DNA of 64,000 nt from positions 2,584,012-2,648,011 of the forward strand of contig NZ_CP046103.1 in NCBI RefSeq assembly GCF_009707325.1, read 5' to 3'. This document shows, piece after piece, positions 52,864 to 61,762 of this stretch. This DNA is from Pseudomonas sp. IB20. Lineage in GTDB: Bacteria; Pseudomonadota; Gammaproteobacteria; Pseudomonadales; Pseudomonadaceae. The first letter of the stretch is position 1, and every line of letters begins with the position of its first letter. Both the position numbers and the translations under genes were made by a program. The notes beneath the pieces were generated by a model. It did no database searches, was not told where the DNA came from, and saw nothing but the letters and a program-made list of their open reading frames with translations.

Positions 52864-53523
52864 ATGCGGGTTTTATTGGTCGAGGACGCCCCAGGGCTGG
52901 GGGAAGCGGTGCGCGAACAGATCGCCGATGACGGTCACGCCGTCGATTGGGTGCAGCGCCTGGACCATGCGCGCAACAGCGTGCGCACCACGCCTTACGA
53001 CCTGATCCTGCTGGACCTGATGCTGCCGGACGGTCGCGGGCTGGATTTCTTGCGTCAGCAGCGCTCGGCGGGGGACGTGACCCCGGTGATTATCCTGACG
53101 GCCCAGGATCAGATTTCCGATCGCATCGCCGGCCTCAATGCCGGGGCCGACGATTACCTGGTCAAACCGTTCGACCTGTTTGAACTCTCGGCCCGTGTGG
53201 CGGCGGTGGCCCGACGTTACAGTGGCAATCCCAATCCGCAGATCAGACTTGGTGATTTGCAAGTCGACATGAGCGCCCGCACTGTGCAGCGTGCCGGCAC
53301 CACCGTGGACCTGACGGCCCGCGAATGGGCGCTGTTCGAAGCGTTCGTGCAGCGCCCCAGCGCGTTGTTGTCCAAGTCGCAGCTCGAAGAGCGGCTGTAT
53401 GCCTTCGGTGCCGAAATCGAGAGCAATACCATCGAGGTGTACATCAGTCGTCTGCGTAAAAAGCTGGGGCGCGATCTGATTGAAACCGTGCGCGGCATGG
53501 GCTACCGGTTGACGGCCGCATGA
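52864..53523 (+). CDS. OmpR-family response regulator
   Basis: From the ATG at 52864 (AGGAGGTG upstream) the 219-residue protein has a receiver domain MRVLLVEDAPGLGEAVREQIADDGHAVDWV with the phospho-acceptor in LILLDLMLPDGRGLDF and YLVKPFDLFELSARV. A winged helix follows (VDLTAREWALFEAFVQRPSALLSKSQLEERLYAFGAEIESNTIEVYISRLRKKLGRDLIETVRGMGYRL). It is a QseB/PmrA-like regulator. It faces the PepSY gene and probably controls that operon, as PepSY reductase clusters often have their own two-component system. Confidence 0.92.
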   Translation: MRVLLVEDAPGLGEAVREQIADDGHAVDWVQRLDHARNSVRTTPYDLILLDLMLPDGRGLDFLRQQRSAGDVTPVIILTAQDQISDRIAGLNAGADDYLVKPFDLFELSARVAAVARRYSGNPNPQIRLGDLQVDMSARTVQRAGTTVDLTAREWALFEAFVQRPSALLSKSQLEERLYAFGAEIESNTIEVYISRLRKKLGRDLIETVRGMGYRLTAA

Positions 53524-54863
53524 AGTCTTCTTCGAGCCTGCAAAAACGCCTCGGTCTGGGGCTTACCCTGGGCATGACCTTACTTTGGCTGGGCGCGACC
53601 GTCGGCGCCTGGCTGGTGGTGCAACATGAGTTGAACGAGGCGTTCGACAGTGCGCTGGAAGAGACCGCACAACGGATCTTGCCGCTGGCCGTGCTGGAGA
53701 TCAGCAACCGGGAGGAGCCCCGTGAAGCGCAGCACGTTGCGACGTTGAAAATGCACAAGGAATACCTGACGTACCTGGTGCGCGATGCCAGCGGCAAGAT
53801 CCTGATGCAGTCCCACGACGCCAACCCGAAGATCTTCAGTAAGCGGCCGACTGAGGGATTTTCCACCTCTGAAAAGTACCGCTTGTATGGCGCCAGTGCG
53901 TTACGCGAGACGCTGTTCATCGAGATAGCCGAACCGCTTGGCCATCGTCGTGAAGCAGCGCGGGAGGCTTTGTTTGCCTTGTTGTTGCCGCTGTTGGCGC
54001 TGATTCCCGTCAGCCTGTTGAGCACCTGGTTGTTCGTGCAGATCAGCCTGCGCAGTGTTTTGGCGTATCGTCGTGCGGTCGAGGCGCGTGGCGTGGGTGA
54101 TTTGTCGCCGATCAAGGTGGCCCGCCTGCCGGCAGAAATCGATCCATTGGCCGAGGCGGTCAACCACTTGCTGGAGCGCTTACGCAAGGCCCTGGAAGCG
54201 GAGCGCAGCTTTACCGCCAACAGCGCCCATGAACTGCGCACGCCACTGGCCGCGACCCTGGCGCAGATCCAGCGGTTACACCACGAGGTGCCCGAAGGCC
54301 CGTTGCGGTTACGCGCGGCTAAAATCGAAAACTCGTTGCGCGAACTGGCGCGGCTCTCGGAAAAACTCATGCAATTGGCCAAAGCCGAGGGGGGCGGGCT
54401 GCTGTCCGAAACGCCCCAGGACCTTATTCCGTTGCTAGCCCATGTGGTCGATGAGTGGAACCACAGTAGCGGGCACCGGATCGAGTTGCACCTACCAACC
54501 CGGACGAGCCTGTACTCGACGATTGACCCGGACGCCTTCGCCATCCTATTGCGCAACCTGATCGAGAACGCTCTCAAATATGGTTCCGCGGATCAACCGG
54601 TCGAAGTCAGCCTCAGTGACCAGGCGCTGCTGCGGGTGGTCAATGGTGGCCCGCCGGTACCCGAGGCGGTGTTGCAGCGGCTAACCGAGCGCTTTGTGCG
54701 GGGGCACAGCGAAACCAGCGGTTCAGGGTTGGGATTGGCGATTGCACAAACCATAGTGCAGGGCGTCAATGGGAAAATGCGGTTGATATCGCCGGCGACT
54801 GGGCGAACGCAAGGATTCGAAGTCTGCGTCTGGTTTGCGCTCGCCTCAACTGCCGACGATTGA
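53520..54863 (+). CDS. Sensor histidine kinase, QseC-like
   Basis: A 447-residue kinase whose start overlaps the regulator stop (ATGA). TM1 lies near 12-35 (LGLTLGMTLLWLGATVGAWLVV), then a periplasmic domain of about 110 residues, TM2 near 152-172 (ALFALLLPLLALIPVSLLSTW) and HAMP. HisKA has the phospho-His in FTANSAHELRTPLAATLAQIQ, and the HATPase has NLIENALKYGSA, VVNGGPP and GSGLGLAIAQTIV. The signal is unknown; given the neighbours, a redox or metal cue is plausible. Confidence 0.92.
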   Translation: MKSSSSLQKRLGLGLTLGMTLLWLGATVGAWLVVQHELNEAFDSALEETAQRILPLAVLEISNREEPREAQHVATLKMHKEYLTYLVRDASGKILMQSHDANPKIFSKRPTEGFSTSEKYRLYGASALRETLFIEIAEPLGHRREAAREALFALLLPLLALIPVSLLSTWLFVQISLRSVLAYRRAVEARGVGDLSPIKVARLPAEIDPLAEAVNHLLERLRKALEAERSFTANSAHELRTPLAATLAQIQRLHHEVPEGPLRLRAAKIENSLRELARLSEKLMQLAKAEGGGLLSETPQDLIPLLAHVVDEWNHSSGHRIELHLPTRTSLYSTIDPDAFAILLRNLIENALKYGSADQPVEVSLSDQALLRVVNGGPPVPEAVLQRLTERFVRGHSETSGSGLGLAIAQTIVQGVNGKMRLISPATGRTQGFEVCVWFALASTADD

Positions 54864-55164
54864 AGGTGGTGCCGGACAGTAGCTATCCGTTGTGTGGTAT
54901 GCCGCAGGTGCGAGCCGAACCAAATCCATGTTTGATTTCCATGCTTTACTTTTCGATTTCTGTGCGCCCGTAGTACTGATCACGAACCCCAACCTAACGT
55001 AAACCTTCTCAGCATAGAGACCGTCCCTTTATGGCGCCCGCCGGTTTTAAGTATCGCGCATGTACCCAGATAAGGGTCAAAGATGAGTGAGCCCTGCCCT
55101 TGCAATATATCTGTATATTATAACTAAACTAAATGTCTATTTAGTTTAGTTATAATTAGGCGCA
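54864..55164. other. Intergenic stretch ending in the AT-rich hairpin
   Basis: About 300 bases without a supported gene between the kinase gene and deoC. The right part is far more AT-rich than the window average and holds the hairpin at 55117. No promoter or RNA gene was recognised in the rest. Confidence 0.5.
55117..55156. terminator. 18-bp perfect AT-rich hairpin after deoC
   Basis: ATTATAACTAAACTAAAT and its exact complement flank the loop GTCT, giving an 18-bp stem with only two C-G pairs. It begins nine bases after the deoC stop. It may end transcription of deoC, although classical terminators have GC-rich stems. Confidence 0.5.
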
Positions 55165-55848
55165 TCAATAACCACTGGCCGTCGTCATCACTCCACCCAC
55201 AATCGCAATCCCCGAGCTGCTGCCCAAGCGCGTCGCCCCGGCCTCAATCATCTTCATCGCCGTCGGATAATCACGCACGCCACCGGACGCCTTGACCCCA
55301 ACGCCCGCGCCCACTGTTTTGCGCATCAGTGCAACGTCCTCAACGGTAGCGCCACTTTTGCTGAACCCTGTGGAGGTCTTGACGAATGCCACGCCCAAAT
55401 CCCGGCAGATTTCACACGCCTGGACTTTCTGCTCGTCGCTCAGCAGGCAGGTTTCCAGGATGACCTTCAACGGCACTGCGCCGCAGGCTTTGTGGACCCA
55501 GTTGATGTCTTCGCGTACCGCGTCTAGCAAGCCCTCCTTCAGCCAGCCGATGTTGAGCACCATGTCGATCTCCCCTGCCCCGGCGGCAATCGCCCGCTCG
55601 GCTTCAAACGCCTTGGTGTCGCTCAAGCCGGCGCCGAGTGGGAAGCCCACTACCGCACAAATCACCACGGTCTTGTCGCTCAGGCACGAAGCGGCGTAAG
55701 GCACTTGCCCGGAGTTCAGGCACACCGAATAAAAACCGTGCTGCATGGCTTCCTCGCACAAGGTGCGAATCTGCTCACGGGAGGCGTCGGGCGCCAGCAA
55801 GGTGTGATCGATGTACTTGGCCAATGCTGCGGGTTGAAGTGTATTCAT
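55165..55848 (-). CDS. deoC: Deoxyribose-phosphate aldolase
   Basis: A 227-residue Deo[111 protein letters not shown] with the Schiff-base lysine, and [31 protein letters not shown] with the second catalytic lysine. It splits 2-deoxyribose-5-phosphate into acetaldehyde and glyceraldehyde-3-phosphate. It is divergent from the DeoR-type regulator and completes the pathway begun by the kinase at 59135. Confidence 0.95.
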   Translation of the reverse strand: MNTLQPAALAKYIDHTLLAPDASREQIRTLCEEAMQHGFYSVCLNSGQVPYAASCLSDKTVVICAVVGFPLGAGLSDTKAFEAERAIAAGAGEIDMVLNIGWLKEGLLDAVREDINWVHKACGAVPLKVILETCLLSDEQKVQACEICRDLGVAFVKTSTGFSKSGATVEDVALMRKTVGAGVGVKASGGVRDYPTAMKMIEAGATRLGSSSGIAIVGGVMTTASGY

Positions 55849-55935
55849 TTAACGTGCCCTTGCCTGTATGTTGCCAATGATTGTGGTGCGCTTGTCACAG
55901 CGCTCACATTAATACGTTACAATAATATCAGTAAA

Positions 55936-55951
55936 TGTTACTTATCTAACA
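55936..55951. promoter_or_regulatory. Probable DeoR-type operator between deoC and the regulator gene
   Basis: TGTTACTTATCTAACA keeps the TGTTA...TAACA arms and length of the perfect palindrome TGTTATTTAAATAACA found upstream of the kinase gene at 60108. It lies about 88 bases before deoC and 25 before the regulator, so it could control both. Confidence 0.7.
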
Positions 55952-55976
55952 CAAACAATCAAGCCCTGGAATACGC

Positions 55977-56735
55977 GTGGACAGTAAAAAAGCCGAGCGA
56001 CTCAAGCTAATCCAACAAGCTTTGCAGGACCAGAACGCCATTCACCTGCGGGAAATGGCGGCACTGCTGGACGTTTCCGAGATGACCCTGCGCCGCGACC
56101 TCAACCACTTCACCGAGCATGTGCGTCTGCTAGGCGGCTACATCACCCGCGTCGGCACTGAGGCCAGCGATTACCGCGTAGCCGACCAGGACACGCGTCA
56201 CGTCGAGGAAAAACGCCGCATCGGCAAACTCGCCGCCCGGCTGGTACAACCCGGTGACACGGTGTTTTTCGACTGCGGCACCACCTCGCCCTTTGTGATT
56301 GATTTCATCCCTGATGAGCTGGAGTTCACCGCCGTGTGCAGCTCGTTGAACGTGCTGCTCAGGCTGCAGAACAAGCCCAACTGTCACATCGTGTTGTGCG
56401 GCGGCACCTTTCACCGCAAGAACCAGGTGTTTGAAAGCAGCGCCGAAAGCAGCATCCTCGACAGCGTGCGCCTGACGTGGGCTTTTGTGACCGCCGCCGG
56501 CGTCAGCCAGGAATTCGGCGTGACGTGCTTCAACTTCAATGAAGTCGAGGTCAAGCAAAAGGTCCTGCGCCAGGCCCAGCAGCGTGTGTTGCTCGCCGAC
56601 TTCAGCAAGTTCGACACTGTGCGCACCGCGCATTTCGCTGCCCTGGAAGACTTTCACTACGTGGTCAGCGACAAGAAAATCCCCCGCGGCTACAAAGACC
56701 TCATCGAGGCCAGCGGCGCGCAACTGCTGGTTTAA
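55977..56735 (+). CDS. DeoR-family transcriptional regulator of deoxyribose use
   Basis: A 252-residue DeoR regulator starting at GTG 55977. The HTH is ERLKLIQQALQDQNAIHLREMAALLDVSEMTLRRDLNHF. The sugar-phosphate sensor domain follows: EKRRIGKLAARLVQPGDTVFFDCGTTSPFVIDFIPDELEFTAVCSSLNVLLRLQN, LCGGTFHRKNQVFES and VLLADFSKFDTVRTAHFAALEDFHYVVSD. The effector is probably deoxyribose or its phosphate. Its end overlaps that of the converging deoX-like gene by four bases. It resembles Salmonella DeoQ in context. Confidence 0.92.
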   Translation: MDSKKAERLKLIQQALQDQNAIHLREMAALLDVSEMTLRRDLNHFTEHVRLLGGYITRVGTEASDYRVADQDTRHVEEKRRIGKLAARLVQPGDTVFFDCGTTSPFVIDFIPDELEFTAVCSSLNVLLRLQNKPNCHIVLCGGTFHRKNQVFESSAESSILDSVRLTWAFVTAAGVSQEFGVTCFNFNEVEVKQKVLRQAQQRVLLADFSKFDTVRTAHFAALEDFHYVVSDKKIPRGYKDLIEASGAQLLV

Positions 56736-57778
56736 CCCAGCAACTTGTGCCGCTCTTGGGCGTTCAAGTAGCCGGTGGTCACGCTGAACGAGGCGCTGGC
56801 CCCGGCCGCCAGCGAACGCACGTGACCTTTGGCTTTTTCCGCGTTATAGCCTTCGGGTTCGCAGGTTGATGGCAGCACGAACGCGGCCACTTGCTGATCC
56901 GCTGAGTGCAGGATCCAGCGTGCGGCGTGCTCGAATTGCTCGGGGCGATAACGGGTGTAGAACGCAGCACCATCGGGGTGATCGAGCAAGAAGTGCGCGT
57001 GGCCGGTGGCGTCAGTGCCAACCTCGTCGAAGAAAAACACGATTTCTGGATCGTACAGCGCCGGCCGCTCCAGGCACGCCAGCTGAGCGGGATGCTCAGC
57101 GAGTTGCGCCATGTAGGCGCTCCAGTCCGGCGTCGGCTTGACGTGGCCCGGCACACTGGTGCGCAGGCGCAGGCGCTGCATGCCCAGCGGCTCGACAAAC
57201 CGGGCACCGGCCACATAGGCGTAGTTCATGTGAGCCATGTACATCAGGTCCATGGGTTTGCCAGCCAGGTTCGTCACGTCCATGTCGATATCGAATAACG
57301 CCGAATCGGCGCGCAGCGTGACGCTCGGGCACGCCCGGTAGCGATCGCCGAAGCCCTTGGCGTATTGGTACGAGCCGCCCAGGCGCACAAAGCCCTCGCC
57401 GATTTCCAGCCAGGCGGTGTCCGTTGGCGCGCAAGGCATCTCGCCGTGCAACGCATGAGTGTCATCCGGCGCCGGGCAGCCGTTGCGCAGCAGGCCACTG
57501 TGAAACATGAAGCAGCCGTAGGTATCGATCACCGTCGGGCTGGGCCTTGGCTGCTCGAACAGGTTCGTCATGGTCAGGTCGCAGCCGTCGAACACGGCCG
57601 ACCAGATCATCTGCCCTTGATACGGCAGCACGACCAAACGTCCACGGCAGTTCTCCAGGCTCACGGCCAGCACGCCGGACGGATAGGTCCAGGCACTGAC
57701 CTTGAAATCCTCAGACTGCAACAGGATCTTTTCCTGTTCGGCAAACACGGCGCGATACAGCGGGATGCACGTGTTCAT
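56732..57778 (-). CDS. deoX: DUF4432/aldose-1-epimerase-like protein (DeoX-like)
   Basis: The 348-residue protein from the ATG at 57778 is a beta-rich sugar mutarotase-fold protein: GVLAVSLENCRGRLVVLPYQGQMIWSAVFDGCDLTMTNLFEQPRPSPTVIDTYGCFMFHSGLLRNGCPAPDDTHALHGEMPC, MAHMNYAYVAGARFVEPLG and the late EGYNAEKAKGHVRSLAAG. HGEMP and the conserved His/Glu fit a mutarotase. In Salmonella a gene of this kind (deoX) follows deoK and deoP and may interconvert deoxyribose anomers. The start overlaps the transporter stop by four bases. Confidence 0.85.
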   Translation of the reverse strand: MNTCIPLYRAVFAEQEKILLQSEDFKVSAWTYPSGVLAVSLENCRGRLVVLPYQGQMIWSAVFDGCDLTMTNLFEQPRPSPTVIDTYGCFMFHSGLLRNGCPAPDDTHALHGEMPCAPTDTAWLEIGEGFVRLGGSYQYAKGFGDRYRACPSVTLRADSALFDIDMDVTNLAGKPMDLMYMAHMNYAYVAGARFVEPLGMQRLRLRTSVPGHVKPTPDWSAYMAQLAEHPAQLACLERPALYDPEIVFFFDEVGTDATGHAHFLLDHPDGAAFYTRYRPEQFEHAARWILHSADQQVAAFVLPSTCEPEGYNAEKAKGHVRSLAAGASASFSVTTGYLNAQERHKLLG

Positions 57779-59106
57779 GAGACCACCGCCGCGGCCACAC
57801 TGGAGGGTGATGTGTCTGACTGGCGCAGGCATTTGACCGCATACATCACAATCACGATAAAGCACAGCAACGGCACGCTGTAGGCCAACTGCATGTTGCC
57901 ACCGCTGGCGTCGGACAACAGGCCTTGGAAGATCGGAATCACCCCGCCACCGACGATACTCATCACCAGCAAGGAACCACCGACACCGGTGTCTTCACCC
58001 AAGCCATCGATGGTCAGGCCGTAAATGGTCGGCCAGCACGGGCCGAGAAAAATACTCACACCCACCGCTGCATATACCGCCGAAATGTTCGGCACCAGAA
58101 TGGTGTAGGCCAGCAGCACAATGCACAGCACACCGTAGATCGCCAAGACCTTGGCCGGGTGCAGGCGGCGCATCAGCAGGTTGGCGATCAACTTGCCGAC
58201 AAAGTACGCGGCAAAGGTGGTCATCAGGAACCATGATGCACTGCGCTCATTCATGCCGCCCATTTGCATGGCCAACCGAATGGTGAAACTCCATACGCCG
58301 ACCTGCGCGCCCACATACAGAAACTGCGCGAGTACGCCGAAAGTAAAACGCGGGTTGCGCCACAACCGCCCCAGGCTTTTACGCAAGCTACCGGACTTGT
58401 TGTCGACGGGCTTGCTGCCCTTGCAGGCGGGGAAACGGGTGATCGCGATCAGGATAAACATCAGCACCAGCACCGCGATCATCCACTTATAAGGCAGCAG
58501 CGTGGACTGGATCATTTGCAACTGCTGCACCGCCGCATCCGCGGCGCTCATCTGTGTCAGTTGCTCGGTGGTGGCATCGGTGTCCTTGAACATCACGAAG
58601 CTGCCCACGTAAACCCCAGCCATGGCGCCGAACGGGTGAAAGGTCTGCGAGATGTTCAAGCGCCGCGTCCCGGTTTCCCGTGGGCCCATCAGCGTCGAGT
58701 AGGTGTTGCAGGCGGTTTCGAGGAACGACAGGCCGGCGGCAATCACAAACAGCGCGAGCAAAAACATGCCGTACTTGGCCGTAGACGCTGCGGGGAAAAA
58801 CAGCAGGCAACCGAACATGTACAACAACAGGCCAATCAGAATCGTGCTTTTGTAGCTCAAGCGGCGCACCACCATGGCGGCCGGGATCGCGACAAAAAAG
58901 TAGCCCAGGTAAAACGCCGACTGCACAAAGGCGGTCTGGAAATCGCTGAGCAAAAACGCTTTCTTGAAATGGGCGATCAGCACGTCATTCATGCTCGCCG
59001 CCGCGGCCCACAACGCGAAGATGCTGCACAGCAGGATAAAGGCGAACCACGGCGTGCGGTTCAGGTAAAAACCATCGGGTGTCTGTTGCAGCGCAGGTTT
59101 GTTCAT
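57775..59106 (-). CDS. deoP: FucP-type sugar MFS transporter, probable deoxyribose permease
   Basis: A 443-residue, 12-helix permease of the FGHS/FucP group: FILLCSIFALWAAAASMNDVLIAHFKKAFLLSDFQTAFVQSAFYLGYFFVAIPAAMVVRRLSYKSTILIGLLLYMFG, FLETACNTYSTLMGPRETGTRRLNISQTFHPFGAMAGVYVGS, and GPCWPTIYGLTIDGLGEDTGVGGSLLVMSIVGGGVIP. These H+-symporters carry fucose and related sugars; placed between the kinase and DeoX-like genes, deoxyribose is the likely substrate. It follows the kinase by 28 bases. Confidence 0.9.
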   Translation of the reverse strand: MNKPALQQTPDGFYLNRTPWFAFILLCSIFALWAAAASMNDVLIAHFKKAFLLSDFQTAFVQSAFYLGYFFVAIPAAMVVRRLSYKSTILIGLLLYMFGCLLFFPAASTAKYGMFLLALFVIAAGLSFLETACNTYSTLMGPRETGTRRLNISQTFHPFGAMAGVYVGSFVMFKDTDATTEQLTQMSAADAAVQQLQMIQSTLLPYKWMIAVLVLMFILIAITRFPACKGSKPVDNKSGSLRKSLGRLWRNPRFTFGVLAQFLYVGAQVGVWSFTIRLAMQMGGMNERSASWFLMTTFAAYFVGKLIANLLMRRLHPAKVLAIYGVLCIVLLAYTILVPNISAVYAAVGVSIFLGPCWPTIYGLTIDGLGEDTGVGGSLLVMSIVGGGVIPIFQGLLSDASGGNMQLAYSVPLLCFIVIVMYAVKCLRQSDTSPSSVAAAVVS

Positions 59107-59134
59107 TATTGTTCTCCGGGCTGAATTGATGGGT

Positions 59135-60055
59135 TTAGCGCTGTTGCTGGAAGTGCGCGAACGCTTCGCTGTCGGGATAGGAGGTTTGCGTACCCAGCGC
59201 CGTTACCGAGCACGCGGAATACGCCACGGCCTGCTCCATGGCCTGGCGAATGCTGCCGTCGCGGTTCCAGTGCTGAATGAAGCAACCGATAAAGGCGTCA
59301 CCGGCGCCGGTGGTGTCGCGGGCCACAACGCGCTGGCCCGGCACCTGGAACTCGCCCTCCTCGCCCACGTACAACGCGCCCTGCTCGCCAAGGGTGACGA
59401 TCACGTGGCGGATGCCGCTGGCCACCAGCGTGCGTGCGGCAGCGCGAGCCGAGTCTGACGAGTCCACGGTAAGGCCGGTGATCAACGCCAGTTCCGATTC
59501 GTTGGGGATCAGGAAATCCAGCTTCGCCAAGTGCTCAGCGCTTAAGCCCGCCAGGGCCGGTGCCGGATTCAGCAGCACGGCGATGCCATGCCGGTGCGCA
59601 AACTCGATGGCGTAGTAGACCGTCTCCAGGTTGATCTCAAGCTGCAGCACAATCAGCGTGCAGCCACGCAGGTCGGCTGCTGCGGCATCGATGTCCGCCG
59701 GCGACAAATGCGCATTGGCGCCTTTGACGATCAAAATGCTGTTGTGGGAATCGGCACGCACAAAAATCGGCGCTACGCCGCTGGAGACGCCAGGCACCCG
59801 CTGCACATAACGGGTGTCGATGCCAAAGCGCTGGAAGTTGGCCAGGGTGTTGTCGGCAAACATGTCGTCGCCGACCTTGCTCAGCATCAATACATCCGCC
59901 CCAAGCTTGGCTGCCGCCACCGCCTGGTTGGCGCCTTTGCCGCCGCATCCCAGGGCAAATCCCGGTGCTTCCAGGGTTTCGCCCTGGGCTGGCATGCGGT
60001 CAATGTAGGTAATCAAATCCACCATATTGCTGCCGATGACTGCGATCTTGCTCAT
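59135..60055 (-). CDS. deoK: PfkB-family sugar kinase, probable deoxyribokinase
   Basis: A 306-residue ribokinase-type enzyme: IAVIGSNMVDLITYIDRMPAQGETLEAPGFALGCGGKGANQAVAAAKLGADVLMLSKVGDDMFADN at the N-terminus, LNPAPA, PNESELALITGL and the PfkB signature DTTGAGDAFIGCFIQ with the catalytic Asp. It could be ribokinase or deoxyribokinase. The company of deoC, a FucP-type permease and a DeoX-like protein, as in the Salmonella deoQKPX set, favours 2-deoxyribose. It is first of the three-gene unit and has a palindromic operator upstream. Confidence 0.9.
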   Translation of the reverse strand: MSKIAVIGSNMVDLITYIDRMPAQGETLEAPGFALGCGGKGANQAVAAAKLGADVLMLSKVGDDMFADNTLANFQRFGIDTRYVQRVPGVSSGVAPIFVRADSHNSILIVKGANAHLSPADIDAAAADLRGCTLIVLQLEINLETVYYAIEFAHRHGIAVLLNPAPALAGLSAEHLAKLDFLIPNESELALITGLTVDSSDSARAAARTLVASGIRHVIVTLGEQGALYVGEEGEFQVPGQRVVARDTTGAGDAFIGCFIQHWNRDGSIRQAMEQAVAYSACSVTALGTQTSYPDSEAFAHFQQQR

Positions 60056-60107
60056 TGCTATTCCACCTTGTTGCGTAACGGCCAGGCAGGTCGTGATGCT
60101 CTTATTT

Positions 60108-60123
60108 TGTTATTTAAATAACA
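60108..60123. promoter_or_regulatory. Perfect palindrome, probable DeoR-type operator before deoK
   Basis: TGTTATTTAAATAACA is a perfect 16-base palindrome 53 bases upstream of the deoK start. It shares 13 of 16 bases with the site at 55936, and both lie before genes of the same pathway. Confidence 0.75.
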
Positions 60124-60335
60124 TTGAGTGTGAATATTCAATCTTTTTCTGCGCAGAGAGATCGACGGACGACGTAGGAGGCTTTCGCTGCCAAGCAAAA
60201 CCTCAGCCGCCAGCTTTCCGCAAAAAGCGCCAGCTTTCAAGCGCTAAAAATGTAGCGGCTGTGTAAACGCCACCTTGTAACCCCACGGGCCGCTCTCTAA
60301 GCTGGCCGGTCTTTCGCCGTAACCCGGAACACCCC

Positions 60336-61541
60336 ATGTCTCGAAGCATCGCCCACCTCGCCTTATTGCTGGGGTTGATCACCGCCATCGGCCCTTTCGC
60401 CATCGACAGCTACCTGCCCGCCCTGCCCACCTTGGGTGCCAGCCTGCACGCCTCGCCGGCGGCGGTGCAGATGAGCCTCACGGTGTTCTTCATGATCATC
60501 GGCGTGTGCCAGCTGTTCTACGGCCCGATCAGCGATGTGTACGGTCGCAAGCCGCCGATCTATCTCGGCCTGGTGATATTCGCCGTGGCCAGCGTCGGCT
60601 GTGCACTGGCCCCCACTATTGAAGTGCTGATTGGGTTTCGGGCCCTGCAAGCGTTCGGCGCCTGTGCCGGCATGGTCATTCCGCGGGCGATCGTTCGCGA
60701 CCTGTACACCGGCCATGAGGCCGCGCGCCTGATGGCCCTGCTGATGCTGGTGATGAGTGTGTCGCCGATCCTGGCGCCCTTGGCCGGCAGCGTGGTGATT
60801 TCACTCTGGAGCTGGCGCGAAGTGTTCGCGGCACTGGCGGTCGTGTCCGTGCTGTGCCTGGTGATGACCATTGTGCAATTGCCGGAAACCCACCCGGCCG
60901 AGCGCCGCTTGGGCAAGACCCTGGGCAACGCCATCGGCAGTTACGGCGCGCTGTTGCGCGATCCGGTATTTATCGGTTTAGCGGTGGTCAGCGGCTTCGG
61001 CCTGGCCACCTTCTTCGTGTTTATCGGCAGCGCGCCGTTCGTGTACATCGAATACTTCGGCCTGACACCCACACAATTCAGCCTGTGCTTTGCGCTGAAT
61101 GCCGCCTCGTTCTTCGCTATGAGCCAAATGACCGCACGCCTGAGCGCGCGCTTTGGCCTAGCGCCGGTGATTCGTTGGTCGGTGATGGCTGTCGCGGCCG
61201 TCATGGTCTTGCTGGCAGCCACCACGCTGTGGGGCAACCACTTGGCGGTGATGATGACGATGCTGTTTATCGGCTTCGGTTTCCTCGGCCTGCTGTTGCC
61301 GGCGGCCGGCGTGTTGTCCCTGGAAGACCACGGCGCCGTGGCCGGTGCTGCCTCGGCACTGCTGGGTGCGATCCAGATGATTACCGCCGCCGTGTCGATG
61401 ACATTGGTTGGGCTGTACGCCGACCATACGCCCGCACCAATGCTGGTTGGCATTGCGCTGTGTGCAGTCGCCGCGATGCTGACCGCCTTCTGGACACTGC
61501 GCCGTTTGCCGGCGCATCTGCAACCTGCGCCGCGCACCTGA
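60336..61541 (+). CDS. Bcr/CflA-family multidrug MFS exporter
   Basis: A 401-residue, 12-helix exporter: ALLLGLITAIGPFAIDSYLPALPTLGASLHASPAAVQMSLTVFFMIIGVCQLFYGPISDVYGRKPPIYLGLVIFAVASVGCALAPTIEVLIGFRALQAFGACAGMVIPRAIVRDLY. This includes the motif A loop (GPISDVYGRK) and the motif C-like RALQAFGACAG. The second half has FFVFIGSAPFVYIEYFGL, as in Bcr. These H+ antiporters remove drugs such as bicyclomycin or sulphonamides. It stands alone, divergent from the deoK unit. Confidence 0.92.
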   Translation: MSRSIAHLALLLGLITAIGPFAIDSYLPALPTLGASLHASPAAVQMSLTVFFMIIGVCQLFYGPISDVYGRKPPIYLGLVIFAVASVGCALAPTIEVLIGFRALQAFGACAGMVIPRAIVRDLYTGHEAARLMALLMLVMSVSPILAPLAGSVVISLWSWREVFAALAVVSVLCLVMTIVQLPETHPAERRLGKTLGNAIGSYGALLRDPVFIGLAVVSGFGLATFFVFIGSAPFVYIEYFGLTPTQFSLCFALNAASFFAMSQMTARLSARFGLAPVIRWSVMAVAAVMVLLAATTLWGNHLAVMMTMLFIGFGFLGLLLPAAGVLSLEDHGAVAGAASALLGAIQMITAAVSMTLVGLYADHTPAPMLVGIALCAVAAMLTAFWTLRRLPAHLQPAPRT

Positions 61542-61566
61542 TGCGCAGCATCAACCCAGCAACGCC

Positions 61567-61596
61567 GGCCCTGAATGCACAAGGCCAATCAGGGCC
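61567..61596. terminator. Hairpin downstream of the Bcr/CflA gene
   Basis: GGCCCTGA and TCAGGGCC form an 8-bp stem around a 14-base loop, 26 bases past the stop codon. The nearest T-run (TTTTTT near 61623) is about 27 bases further on, so it may be only part of the termination region. Confidence 0.4.
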
Positions 61597-61762
61597 ACGG
61601 AGGCAAATGGTGGGGCAAAGCGTTTTTTGGTTACTTTTTTAGGCGTTTGTAAAAAAGTGACTCGCTGTAAGAGCGAAACCCTAGGTGGCCGTTACCGCAG
61701 CAATGGATATGCACTCAATCCGCCTAAACCCGTCAAAGGCTCGGCGCAAGTGCTACCCGACA

